Assembly (NCBI RefSeq): GCF_028476545.1
Contig: NW_026731925.1
Coordinates: 351,001 to 415,000 of the forward strand
Direction: 5' to 3'
Origin: Physella acuta
Taxonomy: Eukaryota; Mollusca; Gastropoda; Physidae
DNA length: 64,000 nt
Shown: one piece after another, positions 42,005-55,258 of the stretch
Numbering within the stretch: the stretch's first letter is position 1
Layout of the letters: each line of letters starts with the position of its first letter
Program-made: the position numbers and the translations under genes
The notes under the pieces: generated by a model
Told to the model about the DNA's origin: nothing
Databases searched by the model: none
Seen by the model: the letters and a program-made list of their open reading frames with translations, nothing else

Positions 42005-43600
42005 CTAATATGTTTGATCTCCTGAAAACAAAATACTAAACATCTTGTTGAAGCTAGTTAAAATTAATCTTATTATACAGGCTTTATACACTATTTTTTC
42101 TTCATTAAAAAAGCGATTTAATGGTTTTAAAGTTTAAAAACAATGGGTACCATGTTTAGGGTATACTTTCCAAGCGGATATTTTATTTTAATTTAAACAT
42201 TTTCTAACACCCTAAACATAAAAACACATTTTTCCTTTTCCTAAATTTCACTGTGTAATTTAAAGGATAGATATTTCTTGAAGGAGGCCTGAGAATTATG
42301 AAAACAAAGTTGACGACTAACTTAAAATACAGCGCAATATGTTTACACTACAGTGGAGACTTCTTGATGTGTCACCGTCAGTGGAAATCTCGTGTTGAGT
42401 CACCAATAGTGGCGACCTTATGGTGTTTCACCTCATGTATATACACCAGGCCGTGATGACCACACCTTTGTTAATTCCACTAGTCACCTCATTTTGTATT
42501 ACCTAAAGTTATCAACTCATACTGTTTCACCTCAAATTATAACACCACATGTAATCATCTTATGGTGTGGCACCTCAAATGATGACCTAATAGTTTTCAA
42601 ACTAAAGTTGTATATCCTTCAGTAATAATCACATGTATTGTCACCTGCTGTATAAATATAATTATCTAAATTTATGTCACCATCTGTAATGATCTTATGG
42701 TGTGTCTGAGAGATAACCTAATATTATGTCCCCTTTTGTTTCGAACTCGTGTATTTTAGTAATAATCTCATGTAGTGTCACTTTCTGTATAAGTTTTATG
42801 TTGTCTCAACGTCTGTAATTACCTAAATATATGTCACAATCTGTAATGACCCTACGGTGTGTCACCTCAAATACTGAACTTATGTTTTGTCACCTTCTGT
42901 GATTACCTCAATTTATGTCACCATATGTAATGGCATTATTGTGTCTCACCTTTGGTTTTGTCACCACATGTCATGACCTTATAGTGGGTCATCTCGTGTT
43001 ATGACCTCATAATGTGTCATGTGCTGTGATACCTCAAATTATGTCACCTCCACTGACAACCTCATGGTGTGTCACCTTCATTGCTGGTCATGTTTTACCC
43101 TTACAAAAGGTGTTACCCCAGGCTCGTGTCGTTTGCACACCTGTATATGACACCAAACAGTGTCACTCAGTGAGTATGGGTGTTTAATTCGTTTCTAGCT
43201 ATTAAAGTCTTATTATTTTTATTATTAGTCTAAGTGTAAAACAAAATTGGTACATGATATTTTCTTTTTATATTCATCTTTATTTTTGTATCTTTAGTTT
43301 AATTTTCTAAATTTGTAAAATAGGTGTTTATTAAATTAATTATATAAAATAAGACCTTAAATTATATTCATTATACGTGTATTTTCAACTACTAAAAATG
43401 TTTATTCGTTTATAATATAAATACAAGTAATTAAATTTTGCATTTTCCAATAATAAATCACATTTAAAAAAAAATTGATATCTTTTGCTTTTAGAAGTAT
43501 CCTAATCTACTACCAGCATAAAAAGTAAAAAAAATGTCTTCCATTGAAGATAAATAATAAGTTTAATCTTGATGTAAACGATATTTGGTGTAGTAGGGGC
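42005..43600. repeat. TGTCACC/TAATGACCT minisatellite and shared flanks
   Basis: From 42340 to 43110 the sequence repeats loosely a 25-30 bp theme (TGTCACC..ATGTAATGACCTTATGGTG). The counterpart is 59570-60620. Flanks at 42120-42330 and 43120-43560 match 59330-59560 and 60620-61080. Confidence 0.8.
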
Positions 43601-43656
43601 ACGCCTCTATGCCAACCTGAATTCTACCTGCAGTTCACCTGCAATTTACCTGCAGT

Positions 43657-43789
43657 CTACTTCTCAAAGCGGCACTTTCTGTGGCAATAGTGGGCATATA
43701 CTTTGTTGAACTTAAACCGGCCCATGCATCTGCCCATCTCAACGTTACATCGGCAGGCCTTAAATTCACACGAGTTTGGTTTTTTCCTG
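43657..43789 (-). pseudogene. Terminal exon of a cysteine-rich secreted peptide gene, second copy
   Basis: Homologous to the exon at 61307-61177. It has the conserved core KACRCN.EMGRC and a CRFEK-stop ending, with six cysteines (C-4-C-1-C-6-C, then C-3-C). An acceptor CTGCAG precedes it. It does not seem fully intact in the phase used by the other copy, and no upstream cysteine exon or signal exon was found, so I treat it as a fossil. Function unknown. Confidence 0.5.
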
Positions 43790-43800
43790 CTGCAGAAATA

Positions 43801-43962
43801 GGTTAGTTTCAATTAAATTGTTGAAAATTTTAAACTGTATAGGTTAGTTTTAATTGAATTGTTTAAAATTTTAAATTTTATAGGTTAGTTTCAATTAAAT
43901 TGTTGAAAATTTTAAACTTTATAGGTTAGTTTCAATTGAATTGTTGAAACTTTTAAACACTT
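43801..43962. repeat. 41-bp tandem repeat, four units
   Basis: Units start ATAGGTTAGTTTCAATTAAA and continue TTGTTGAAAATTTTAAACTT. It lies immediately upstream (gene sense) of the cysteine-rich exon. The other copy at 61316-61380 has about one and a half units, so this array expanded after the duplication. Confidence 0.9.
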
Positions 43963-44071
43963 TCTTAACCTTCAAAACTTTTCTGATTCTTTTTATGCAG
44001 ATACAAGTACAAGCATGCAGTTTTAGAAGTAACATCAACAACTGAAACATTGAGTGCCATGTTTAAAATGT

Positions 44072-44174
<103 letters not shown>

Positions 44175-44239
44175 AACAAACAGAAATGTAAAAATACATA
44201 GTCCTAGAGCACGTTAGCACATACATATATACATACGAA

Positions 44240-44900
44240 CATATGTGTGTGTGTGTGTAAGTAGGATGTGAGGTTTGGCGGACAGGCGGGGTGGAAGGAA
44301 AGCAGTTTGGCAGGAATAACGGCAGGTAGAAAAGTAGGCAGCAGTGCAGGCAGGTTAGTAGATAGGTAGGTAAGTAGGCAGGGAGTTAGATATGTAGGTT
44401 GGTGGGCCTAGGTAATAAGGCGCCTCACTCGGTATAGTGAGCGATTATTTAGCCCATTGTATTCCTAGCTTTCCGCAATTATTAAACGAACAAAGGTACC
44501 ATAGTACTCACTGGAAAGCCTGGGGAGCTAAATCGAACCCTGCCGGGGCGCCACCAAATCGGAAAAAAAATTCGCAGAAACCTCCACAGGAGTATTAGCA
44601 ATGACAAACGAATGAAATGTTTGGTAATGCATAAAAAACCCAGAAAAACCACATAAAGGTTGTTGGGGCGCGGGTTGGTCCACACTGCCGCATAGACGCA
44701 CCAAAGCGTAATGTATGAAAGCCTTGAGTATGCGTTAATCAACCTCTGTAATAGTCAGGTAGAACACACATCAGCGACCGCCAACGTGTGAGAGACGCGT
44801 CCGGGGCGCTCGCTGTCGCCAACTGCCAGGGCGCCGGCGGGCGCTCATTATTCTAATGTGTGAACAATTATATTAGCCCATCTAAATCCTAGTGTGTCCC
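44240..44900. repeat. Interspersed repeat (family R1), partial, GC-rich
   Basis: GGGGCGCCACCAAATCGG, TTCGCAGAAACCTCCACAGG, TAATGCATAAAAAA, and AATAGTCAGGTAGAACACAC with ACGCGTCCGGGGCGCTC match segments of 55360-56930. An AGGTAGGTAAGTAGGCAGG-rich stretch precedes it (44270-44400). The open frame 44482-44742 (minus) is repeat DNA. Confidence 0.6.
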
Positions 44901-45449
44901 GGGGAAGCTATTGGTCACTCTGGGACATCGCTTGTTAAACGTAGTACCATAACTCCATGCACATTAAGTAGCTGTGTAATGGATAGCTATGCAGGCTACT
45001 TAATGACTAATTATTTATATATTATTTTATTTTCTGTGACGAATATGTTAAACTTCATAACTCTTTTAAAAAGGATATCAGCGGCGAACTCTATGATCCT
45101 AGAGATTATAAATATTATATATTATATATTTTCATGAGACACTCGTTTGTTATGTGATATGGGATAAACAACTTAAAGCTCATATTAAAATAATTTTAAC
45201 AGCGATTTGAAATCGTACACGTCAATGAGTAGTTATATATATATACCTGGATAAAAGCCTTAAGGCTACTTTATCAATAAGACAGATGAGCTTTTTACCT
45301 AATCTAGTTTGTTTCAAATGACAAATTATGCTAAGTTTTCAGTAGTTCTTGTTAATATTTAAAACGATTAGAAACTAACACCGCTATGAAATGTATTAAT
45401 TCCCTTGGTGCGATCACCTTCACTTGTCAATATGGTTAAACGATGCGCG
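44901..45449. other. AT-rich stretch, no gene seen
   Basis: No recognised exon. The open frame at 44892-45137 has no domain and starts inside repeat DNA. Confidence 0.45.
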
Positions 45450-45690
45450 GACCTTTGACCACTGGTGCTTTGACCATAGGGGGTTTAACCATAGGTGGTT
45501 TGACCCCAGAGGGGATTTGACCATAGGGGCTTTGTCCACAACGTGGCTTTGTCCACAGCGGGTCTTTGACCATAACGGGGCTTTTACCATAGTGGCTTTG
45601 ACCATAGGGGGTTTGACCACAGTTGTTTTCTCAGCAGAGGGTCTTTGATCACAGGTGGTTTATCTAATTCTAGCGTTTGATAACAAGCGC
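45450..45690. repeat. TTTGACCATAGGGG minisatellite, about 13 units
   Basis: Units of 15-19 bp: (G)GGTTTGACCATAGGGGCT with CCACAG and ACGTGG variants. Open frames on both strands here are repeat artefacts. The style resembles the GGCCGACA array at 36064. Confidence 0.9.
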
Positions 45691-47261
45691 TTTGTCCATA
45701 TATGGTAAGGATTAATTTCAAATGTTGTGTAATTATATTTTAATTTGCGGCAGGGTGACCATACAAGCATTATTTATTTGACTATACTTTGCTTTTTGTA
45801 TCCTTTATATATGCTATGTATTTTCAAGTACATCTACATTACATATTTGAGAAACTTGTTAGATGTCGCATTATTTGTTAAATTAAATCCTAGATAGTAC
45901 ATTGTATACATTTTTTATCGCAAATATTAAACACGTACACTTTGATCCCAAGTCACTTTATACCTAGTTATCCCTTGGAAAATGTAGTAAATTTAATTAT
46001 TAGGAACATGTTTGATTATAATTTATATTTATTTAAACGAATACGACAATTACACGAAACACAATTAATTATACAGTAATATTTATTTTTATATTAAACC
46101 TGCCATTGCTTTGGTCTACATTTATACATCAGCAACGATATATGAAATTAGTAAATAATGATGGTGATAAATGAATAAAGCATGAACAACAGATTTATTT
46201 TTAAAAAAAATTAGATTCGCACCTCCGTCAAACGCGACCGAATATTTTAAAATCTCACCACCTATACTTATAGTCAATAACGTATTGTATAACCTATTAT
46301 ATGTTGTGTTGGCTACGTTTTAAATTAGGACTTAAATGTGAGGTTTCAATAGTGTTAACAGACACATGCATCTCTTGAAGAAAAGTTGCAATATGTCAAC
46401 TATATTAGTTTCATGATCTAAATGTTTAAGGATAACGACATTATTTTACCTCATATCTTGACTGAATTGTAGTTCAATCTACAATATTACAAATTTAAAC
46501 CATAATATTTTTAATTTCAAACTAACAGGCTATTATATTATACTTGCTAGAAAAGGTCAAACAAAATTAATTTTAAAAAAAAGATTGTCGATTAAAGATT
46601 ATTTTCTTTAATTGACGAAGTCTGTGGAATCACTTCAAAAAAGAAAAACAGGTTGCGGACGGAACCAACATACCAAATGTTAACAAGTAACATGTAACTA
46701 TGTTGCGAGAAATCCTTTACAAATGCACAATGAAGAACAAAGAACGAATTTCCATATTTTTTTAAGACGATCATGGATTATGATAAATTACCTTAAAAAA
46801 AGATACCGATATTAAATTTTGACACTGCAACCAGAAGCTACAAACAGCTGCAGCTGTTATCGATCACGTTATTAGATTGTATATAATCCTTCAGTCTGTT
46901 TAACAACATACACTATATTTTTATTAATACATACATATATTTTTCTCTTCTCTGATAAAAAATATTCCTCTCATTGTTTTTGTCATGTATTTATAAATTT
47001 TTCTATGCAGCACTATAATCCTATTTTTTTTAAAATTACTTTTATACTAATTCTTTAGAAAACTGTTCTTTATTGATTTGTTTCACTTTCTTTATTTCTG
47101 AAAAATAAAACTTCGTTTGGGAATACTGTTTAGTTTCTTTACAAACATAAATACCTACCAGGCTTAATATCCAACAACATTAAACAATTAACTTTGGCCT
47201 ATTGTTTGTAATGGTGAATTTGATAATACATATTTTTTTTTCTTTTCTTATATACATAATT
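45691..47261. other. AT-rich intergenic DNA, no gene seen
   Basis: No exon, RNA gene or repeat family recognised. The short frame at 46592-46774 (minus) has no support. Confidence 0.5.
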
Positions 47262-47275
47262 ATATACATATATAT

Positions 47276-47341
<66 letters not shown>
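47262..47341. repeat. (AT)n microsatellite
   Basis: TA tract directly abutting the SINE-B copy at 47341. Confidence 0.95.
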
Positions 47342-47343
<2 letters not shown>

Positions 47344-47530
47344 GGATGGAGTGGTCTGCTAACCCGTATGTCTCGAGTTCGAAACCGGATTCAGTAGTCC
47401 GTTCCTGAGTCCACCTTAAAGTAAAGGCGGCTGACACACTATCTCTTCATATGCCGAGGTCACAGAAACAAGTGAACTCTACTTCACTCGCCCCATAGAC
47501 CGTCAGGTTTGAAAGGGAAACTTTGTGAAT
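47341..47530 (+). mobile_element. tRNA-derived SINE (SINE-B), copy
   Basis: Box B-like GTCTCGAGTTCGAAACC, body AGTCCACCTTAAAGTAAAGG, then TGCCGAGGTCACAGAAAC and CATAGACCGTCAGGTTTGAA. The same 3' half is at 57058-57150 and, decayed, at about 32530-32560. Confidence 0.7.
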
Positions 47531-48169
47531 GAAAACATTAAATTTGCGAAAAGTTATAAAGAATTGTTTTATTAGTATACATTCGATATACATTCGATAC
47601 ATAATTAATATGTTATTACATTCAACATTTAGTACCAATGTTTGTTAGTAAAATAAAATAGATTTACGTTACAGGATACAAAAGAAGGTGGGCAAAGTGC
47701 TGATCACTCTATCACTCAATAGTTTGAGGTCACTGCAACAAACTAACATGGACTGTATGGTTTTAAAGGCAACCTTTTTAAAAACCGGTTTTGTTCTTTT
47801 AAAGCAAGTAGCCTATATTATACCAAATACATACAGTACTAACAATCGTTAGAGAGAGAGCATATCCTTTTTTTACTAAATATCACAAGGATAATACATA
47901 TTACACAAATAAACGTCAAATAAAATATGTCAGCTATTAAAACAGTCACCCTCTCTGCTCTGCATGGTTACTCGATTAATGTATACACTTAATCAGTTCT
48001 GTTATAGCGTGTTTACAATGATTACAGTAACACCGAATTGCACTGAAATTATCAACAGTATCAGTGAACCGTTAATGTAGAGTTACGTTTATAAACTTAC
48101 ATAAATACTCAGAAATACAAACGATATCAAATTTAAACAATAAATAATCCAAGAATCTTTATGTAATAC
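47531..48169. repeat. Duplicated flank upstream of MKLF copy 3
   Basis: Matches 32310-34100 with the R2 insertion and about 400 bp absent. No gene is seen in it. Confidence 0.7.
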
Positions 48170-48321
48170 AATATGATTAGTGCACGGCTGATAATTAACA
48201 TGTATACGTATGTAAATGTTATTCCGCTATTTCCTTTATAAGGCCCACGATTGTGTTGTACAACCAACAGAAACGTTTGATCTTGTAATTTTCCTACAGA
48301 CTAACTGAAGAAACCTTAAAG
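48170..48321 (+). promoter_or_regulatory. Promoter and first exon of MKLF copy 3
   Basis: TAATTAACATGTATACGTATG then TTTATAAGGC at about 48232, and first-exon donor CTTAAAG/GTAGGT at 48321/48322. Same spacing as in copies 1 and 2. Confidence 0.6.
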
Positions 48322-48900
48322 GTAGGTCTTTTTTTAGCTGTTGTTGACCGTGTATGAGCAGTTTATATGTAAAATGTGAAGGTTAATTAGCTCTTAGACA
48401 CGACTTACAACTAGAAAAACAAAATTTAAATTTAAAATAAATTCACTGACGTGAATATAGTTTGTATTAGAAATAAGAAGTTTTGATCTACGTAATTAGA
48501 AAATGTCTGCTTTTGAAAGATCCTCATATTTTTAATTATGTTTATGTTATGTTTTTTTTTCATTGTATTATTTACGTAAACACAAAACCAATTCGTATTA
48601 TGGAAACATAAATACAAGCAATATTTTTTATTCTTCTAAAAAACAGTAAACTATAATTTAATTTATGTTGGCACATTTCTTCAAACAAATGTCCTTAACT
48701 GGAAATAAAATATTACAATGTCAGCGACAAAACTTAAACATCAAACGTAATGTTATTTGTAAAAAAATATTAACTCATGTAGGCTTTCTTTTCCATTTGT
48801 AAGAATGAATATTGAAATCATTTGGTATTTAAAAAAAAATGACCAATTCAAATTAATTTTATTGACATTTCAAATTTGTGTTATATTTACAGTAGTCATC

Positions 48901-50416
<1,516 letters not shown>

Positions 50417-52309
50417 TATCGGGATGACACTACAATTGCAAGAATATTTAGAAGATGAAATAAACTATTCAAAGCTGTGCATTTTCGGCTTATTTCTTCA
50501 TTTTTAATTATTCATTATTTCGTCTAACACTATTTTTAAAAAAAAACGAACAAGTAGGTAATATACATACAGTCCCAAATTTAAAAAAAAAACATCACTA
50601 AAATAAAAAAAATAAAATAAAAAAACGAACTAATAAAAACTCTACTCCACCTTGTGTTTACTCCAGACTTACAAAAAAAGTTCTTAATGATTGTAAATTA
50701 TATTTAAACACAAAAGTTTTTCAACTTCAGTTGTTTTTTTTAAACTAAGATGGTTTAATACAGAGTAAATGTAAGTAGCTTTTATGCAATCAATTGGTAG
50801 TAGTAGCAAACAACATATTAGTTTTAAAAAAAAACAACTGATCTTTCCACACCCGGCACTTAATATATAGAAAAGAATTTCATTATCAACGGAGTCAGGG
50901 ATTACGATTTCAGGGTAAGGAACTTATAAAGCGGCCCTGCGCTTCATAAAACCAAATTGACGTTTAAATAAAACTTCTAAAAATGGGAAAACAAAACAAA
51001 ATTAACACAGACAATATAAAGCAACGAATTACGCCACATAGTCTTCTTCATCGTGATAATTTGCTTTTAAAATCTATTATGTCCAAATTGGCGTTATACC
51101 ACAATGATAAACTACCCGGAGACTCTCAAGGGAAGTCAGCCCCAGCCCCCACACGGAGAGTGGCATTCTTAAAGCCTTCACTTCTAATATCGTTGCCCCT
51201 TCGTTATATGAGTTGTCAAAACTATTGCACTTTACCTTACTTTACTAATCCCTAAAATCTAGCTTTCTGCCTTAATATCTTTATTAAGTATTGTTATTAT
51301 TAATTAGAAATACATATCTAATGACTATTTAATTTATATTAATCAAAATTTATTTTTACGAAAGTAAGTAAATTTACCCTTGCTGAACAGATCTAACAGT
51401 AGCTAGTGTACAGTTGAGTTAGAGTCTGTTTTATTGATGATAGGAGAGATTATCTAAGGAAATTGATCTCAGACAAAATATCTCTCGTCAAAGTATTAAG
51501 GCTGATTTTAGTCGCCTTGAACATTTTAAAATGTATTGTAATATAGTTTTTAACTTACAATTCACAGTGATGGTGATCGGCATGAATGGTGTAGATATTC
51601 ATAAACAACAGACAATAATGGCATAGTGTTGATGGCGCGACAGTTAAAGACCAGTTACATCAGCTAAAAAATGTGATTAATTTTAAAACAAGTTTAAATT
51701 TAAACAATTGACGAATGTTGAAGTTAGTTTGACGTGGTATATCAAAAATGTTTTCTTGTCCGTCTGTATAAGATTCAATACGTTGCTTTATATAAACAGC
51801 AAAAGTCGATAACAGGTTATGTTACTAGAGGATAGAGGTTTGGAGGATGAAGTTTTTTCATGGTGAATATCACATATTTCAACGGCCTTCGTTAAATTAA
51901 TAAGCAACACTTTCCTAACAGAAACATCAGTTTGTAAGACAATTAAATTAATATTGCTCATAAGAGCAAATTTTGGTGCTCTGAACAACGAGAGGCTGGA
52001 CTCTAAGCTTCCCATTAATCTGTCACTGCTTACGCCCTATGAGTCAGAATACGGTTGTCTTAAAGGAATCACATTGTTAAACCATTTCAGGACTAAATTG
52101 TATGAATTAAGTTTAAAATGACTCAATACAGATAAATTAATTTTGAAACAGAAAAGAACAGAGTTTATTCATATTAAATATATTATAACAATTTCGCATG
52201 AAATAGTCAGTACTTTATGGCATTGTGGCTTTGTGTTTTACATATAGCCGTCATACAAAAAGGGGGTCTAGTTACCTCCCTGTGTGGGATAGTAAACTCG
52301 TTTTTAGGG
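50417..52309. other. Intergenic DNA; one 90-codon open frame of unknown status
   Basis: The frame at 50983-51255 (MGKQNKINTDNIKQRITPHS...) shows no signal peptide, domain or splice context, and I do not call it a gene. The frame 51788-52015 (minus) likewise. An A-rich stretch lies at 50540-50640. Confidence 0.4.
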
Positions 52310-53986
52310 TGCTTCAGTGACTTCTCTGCCTGGCCGAGTAAATTCAGTTCTTATCTGCCTTTTATCTTGAGGGGCATCAGTGACTTCTCTTCCTGGCCGA
52401 GTAAATTCGGTTCTTATCTGCCTTTTATCTTGAGGGGCTTCAGTGACTTCTCTGCCAGGTCTAGTAAATTCAGTTCTTATCTGCCTTTTATCTTGAGGGG
52501 CATAAGTGACTTCTCTTCCTGGCCTAGTAAATTCAGTTCTTATCTGCCTTTTATCTTGAGGGGCATCAGTGACTTCTCTTCCTGGCCGAGTAAATTCTGT
52601 TCTTATCTGCCTTTTATCTTGAGGGGCATCAGTGACTTCTCTGCCTGGTCTAGTAAATTCAGTTCTTATCTGCCTTTTATCTTGAGGGGCATCAGTGACT
52701 TCTCTTCCTGGCCGAGTAAATTCAGTTCTTATCTGCCTTTTATCTTGAGGGGCATCAGTGACTTCTCTTCCTGGCCGAGTAAATTCAGTTCTTATCTGCC
52801 TTTTATCTTGAGGGGCATCAGTGACTTCTCTTCCTGGCCGAGTAAATTCAGTTCTTATCTGCCTTTTATCTTCAGGGGCATTAGTGACTTCTCTTCCTGG
52901 TCTAGTAAATTCAGTTCTTATCTGCCTTTTATCTTGAGGGGCATCAGTGACTTCTCTGCCTGGACGAGTAAATTCAGTTCTTATCTGCCTTTTATCTTGA
53001 GGGGCATCAGTGACTTCTCTTCCTGGCCGAGTAAATTCTGTTCTTATCTGCCTTTTATCTTGAGGGGCATCAGTGACTTCTCTTCCTGGCCGAGTAAATT
53101 CAGTTCTTATCTGCCTTTTATCTTGAGGGGCATCAGTGACTTCTCTTCCTGGCCGAGTAAATTCAGTTCTTATCTGCCTTTTATCTTCAGGGGCATTAGT
53201 GACTTCTCTTCCTGGCCGAGTAAATTCAGTTCTTATCTGCCTTTTATCTTGTGGGGCATTAGTGACTTCTCTACCTGGCCGAGTAAATTCAGTTCTTATC
53301 TGCCTTTTATCTTGAGGGGCATCAGTGACTTCTCTTCCTGGTCTAGTAAATTCAGTTCTTATCTGCCTTTTATCTTGAGGGGCATCAGTGACTTCTCTGC
53401 CTGGACGAGTAAATTCAGTTCTTATCTGCCTTTTATCTTGAGGGGCATCAGTGACTTCTCTTCCTGGTCTAGTAAATTCAGTTCTTATCTGCCTTTTATC
53501 TTGAGGGGCATCAGTGACTTCTCTGCCTGGTCTAGTAAATTCAGTTCTTATCTGCCTTTTATCTTGAGGGGCATCAGTGACTTCTCTTCCTGGCCGAGTA
53601 AATTCAGTTCTTATTTGCCTTTTATCTTGAGGGGCATCAGTGACTTCTCTTCCTGGCCGAGTAAATTCAGTTCTTATCTGCCTTTTATCTCGAGGGGCAT
53701 CAGTGACTTCTCTTCCTGGCCGAGTAAATTCAGTTCTTATCTGCCTTTTATCTTGAGGGGCATCAGTAACTTCTCTTCCAGGCCGAGTAAATTCAGTTCT
53801 TATCTGCCTTTTATCTTGAGGGGCATCAGTGACTTCTCTTCCTGGCCGAGTAAATTCAGTTCTTATCTGCCTTTTATCTTGAGGGGCATCAGTGACTTCT
53901 CTTCCTGGCCGAGTAAATTCAGTTCTTATCTGCCTTTTATCTTGAGGGGCGTCAGTGACTTCAGATCGGACATCTTTAAAAGCTGA
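52217..53986 (+). CDS. 589-codon open frame across the 63-bp array; coding status doubtful
   Basis: ATG at 52217 opens a frame of 32 unique residues (MALWLCVLHIAVIQK...) and then about 26 tandem 21-residue units of the FSSWPSKFSSYLPFILRG type, closing ...SDIFKS-stop. The unit is 63 bp, so a stop-free unit stays open however many times it is copied; that alone explains the length. The homologous array A (37310-41195) is full of indels. In favour of coding, the Ile codon of GIS varies as ATC, ATT and ATA without changing the residue. Against it, other sites change residues freely (S/A, P/S/T, S/G/C), there is no clear signal peptide and no known domain. I lean to non-coding. Confidence 0.2.
   Translation: MALWLCVLHIAVIQKGGLVTSLCGIVNSFLGCFSDFSAWPSKFSSYLPFILRGISDFSSWPSKFGSYLPFILRGFSDFSARSSKFSSYLPFILRGISDFSSWPSKFSSYLPFILRGISDFSSWPSKFCSYLPFILRGISDFSAWSSKFSSYLPFILRGISDFSSWPSKFSSYLPFILRGISDFSSWPSKFSSYLPFILRGISDFSSWPSKFSSYLPFIFRGISDFSSWSSKFSSYLPFILRGISDFSAWTSKFSSYLPFILRGISDFSSWPSKFCSYLPFILRGISDFSSWPSKFSSYLPFILRGISDFSSWPSKFSSYLPFIFRGISDFSSWPSKFSSYLPFILWGISDFSTWPSKFSSYLPFILRGISDFSSWSSKFSSYLPFILRGISDFSAWTSKFSSYLPFILRGISDFSSWSSKFSSYLPFILRGISDFSAWSSKFSSYLPFILRGISDFSSWPSKFSSYLPFILRGISDFSSWPSKFSSYLPFISRGISDFSSWPSKFSSYLPFILRGISNFSSRPSKFSSYLPFILRGISDFSSWPSKFSSYLPFILRGISDFSSWPSKFSSYLPFILRGVSDFRSDIFKS
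52310..53962. repeat. 63-bp minisatellite, homogenised array B
   Basis: About 26 units, nearly all exactly 63 bp and over 90 percent alike by eye. Two unit types alternate irregularly (CTTCCTGGCCGAG and CTGCCTGG(T/A)C(T/G)AG). A pair-like order (CCTGGTCTAG then CCTGGACGAG) recurs at about 52900 and 53335, pointing to a multi-unit duplication of about 440 bp. Confidence 0.95.
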
Positions 53987-54560
53987 AATGAAATAGCAAT
54001 TTAGAACGTGTCAAATATATTGCTGTGCTAGCGTTTCGCTGTGTACATTCTTGTGTAATCTTTGATCATCATTATAAGGATACATACAAGAAGGGACATG
54101 TTAGTGGTTAGAGGAACATTTGTATTGCCTTATACATAAAGTAAATTTTTTAGTAATTGAAAATCTTTTTAAAAAACATCAGAAACTTGCGAATACAACG
54201 AAATACCCATATGTGAAATTTCGTCCACCTTACGTAAACGATACCCTAGTTATTGGCTTTCGGGAAACCAGTATTAAAGTAAGTACCAGTTCTGTTTGTC
54301 GAAAATCGCACAAAAATGAAAAATTAACTGCAAATTCGATATAATAGTTATATAAAATGGAGCTGACAAAACTGAACTGGTAATCAAGTTACCGTTCCAC
54401 AAAGACAGACGACTCAGGAATGTTATAAAAAGTAAAAATTTGTAAAATTCACGATTTACATTTTTTTAACGATTACAATATATCCTTTATATTTGGGAGG
54501 TTTAAAAAGGGCTAAACGACCAGAGTTTGTGTTGACTGTTCAGCACGATAACAATACTTA
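53963..54560 (+). repeat. Flank shared with array A plus R2-like fragment
   Basis: AGATCGGACATCTTT at 53963, CAATTTAGAACGTGTCAAAT, then GAAATTTCGTCCACCTTACG at about 54215. Matches 41193-41830. Confidence 0.75.
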
Positions 54561-55258
54561 CTCGTCAATTAATTACAACACATCAGATAACTATCTTCAT
54601 TTAATTTTTTAACATCACCCCCCCCCCCTCCCAAAAAACCCATTGTTTATGTAAATCTTTCGCGCGAATTTTTGACTTAAAAGGCTATCAAATTACAGTA
54701 CAGGACAAAACTCTCAAACTCACTATTCCATAGTATCTAAACAATTTCAATACTAATATTAAAAGGATGCATAGCAATATTTACCAAAGACGGTTAGCAG
54801 AAGTAAAAAGGAAGAGATTTTTATCATGGTCATTCTGAAAAATAAAATGCACAAATATCAAATTACGTACAGAAAATTTAAAGTAACGGTTGTTTGAAGA
54901 CATAATTAAAATTTACCATGCCCTGATTATACCATAGGACTGGTTGTATACATTATTTTACTGTTTTTGTTACAATTGATAATGTTTTTTGTCTAATATT
55001 ATCTTTATTAATAATCTGAGTTGTTATTTATACGTATTTTTAGAATGTTTCGAAAATTCTCAGCTATCCAATTTAATAGCTAAAACGATTAAAAATAAAA
55101 CTTTTTTCAGGTAGTAATGTTGCATAATCCAGCAATGATTACTTTATATTTAATAGTTTATCACAATAAATATTTCAATTAAAAACGTTTAAATAATTAT
55201 ATTTTTTTTAGTTACAACTTATTAGAAGGAACTGATATCGATATATTTATATATATAT
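54561..55258. other. AT-rich stretch, no gene seen
   Basis: Only a poly-C run (54617-54627) stands out. This stretch and the R1 copy after it are absent from the homologous place in the 41.8 kb region. Confidence 0.5.

Noticed and set aside
45420-45648. Open frames on both strands with MVK.P.MVK or FDH.G repeats
   Set aside because: Translation of the TTTGACCATAGGGG minisatellite.
50983-51255. 90-codon open frame as a gene
   Set aside because: No domain, signal peptide or conserved copy; chance cannot be excluded.
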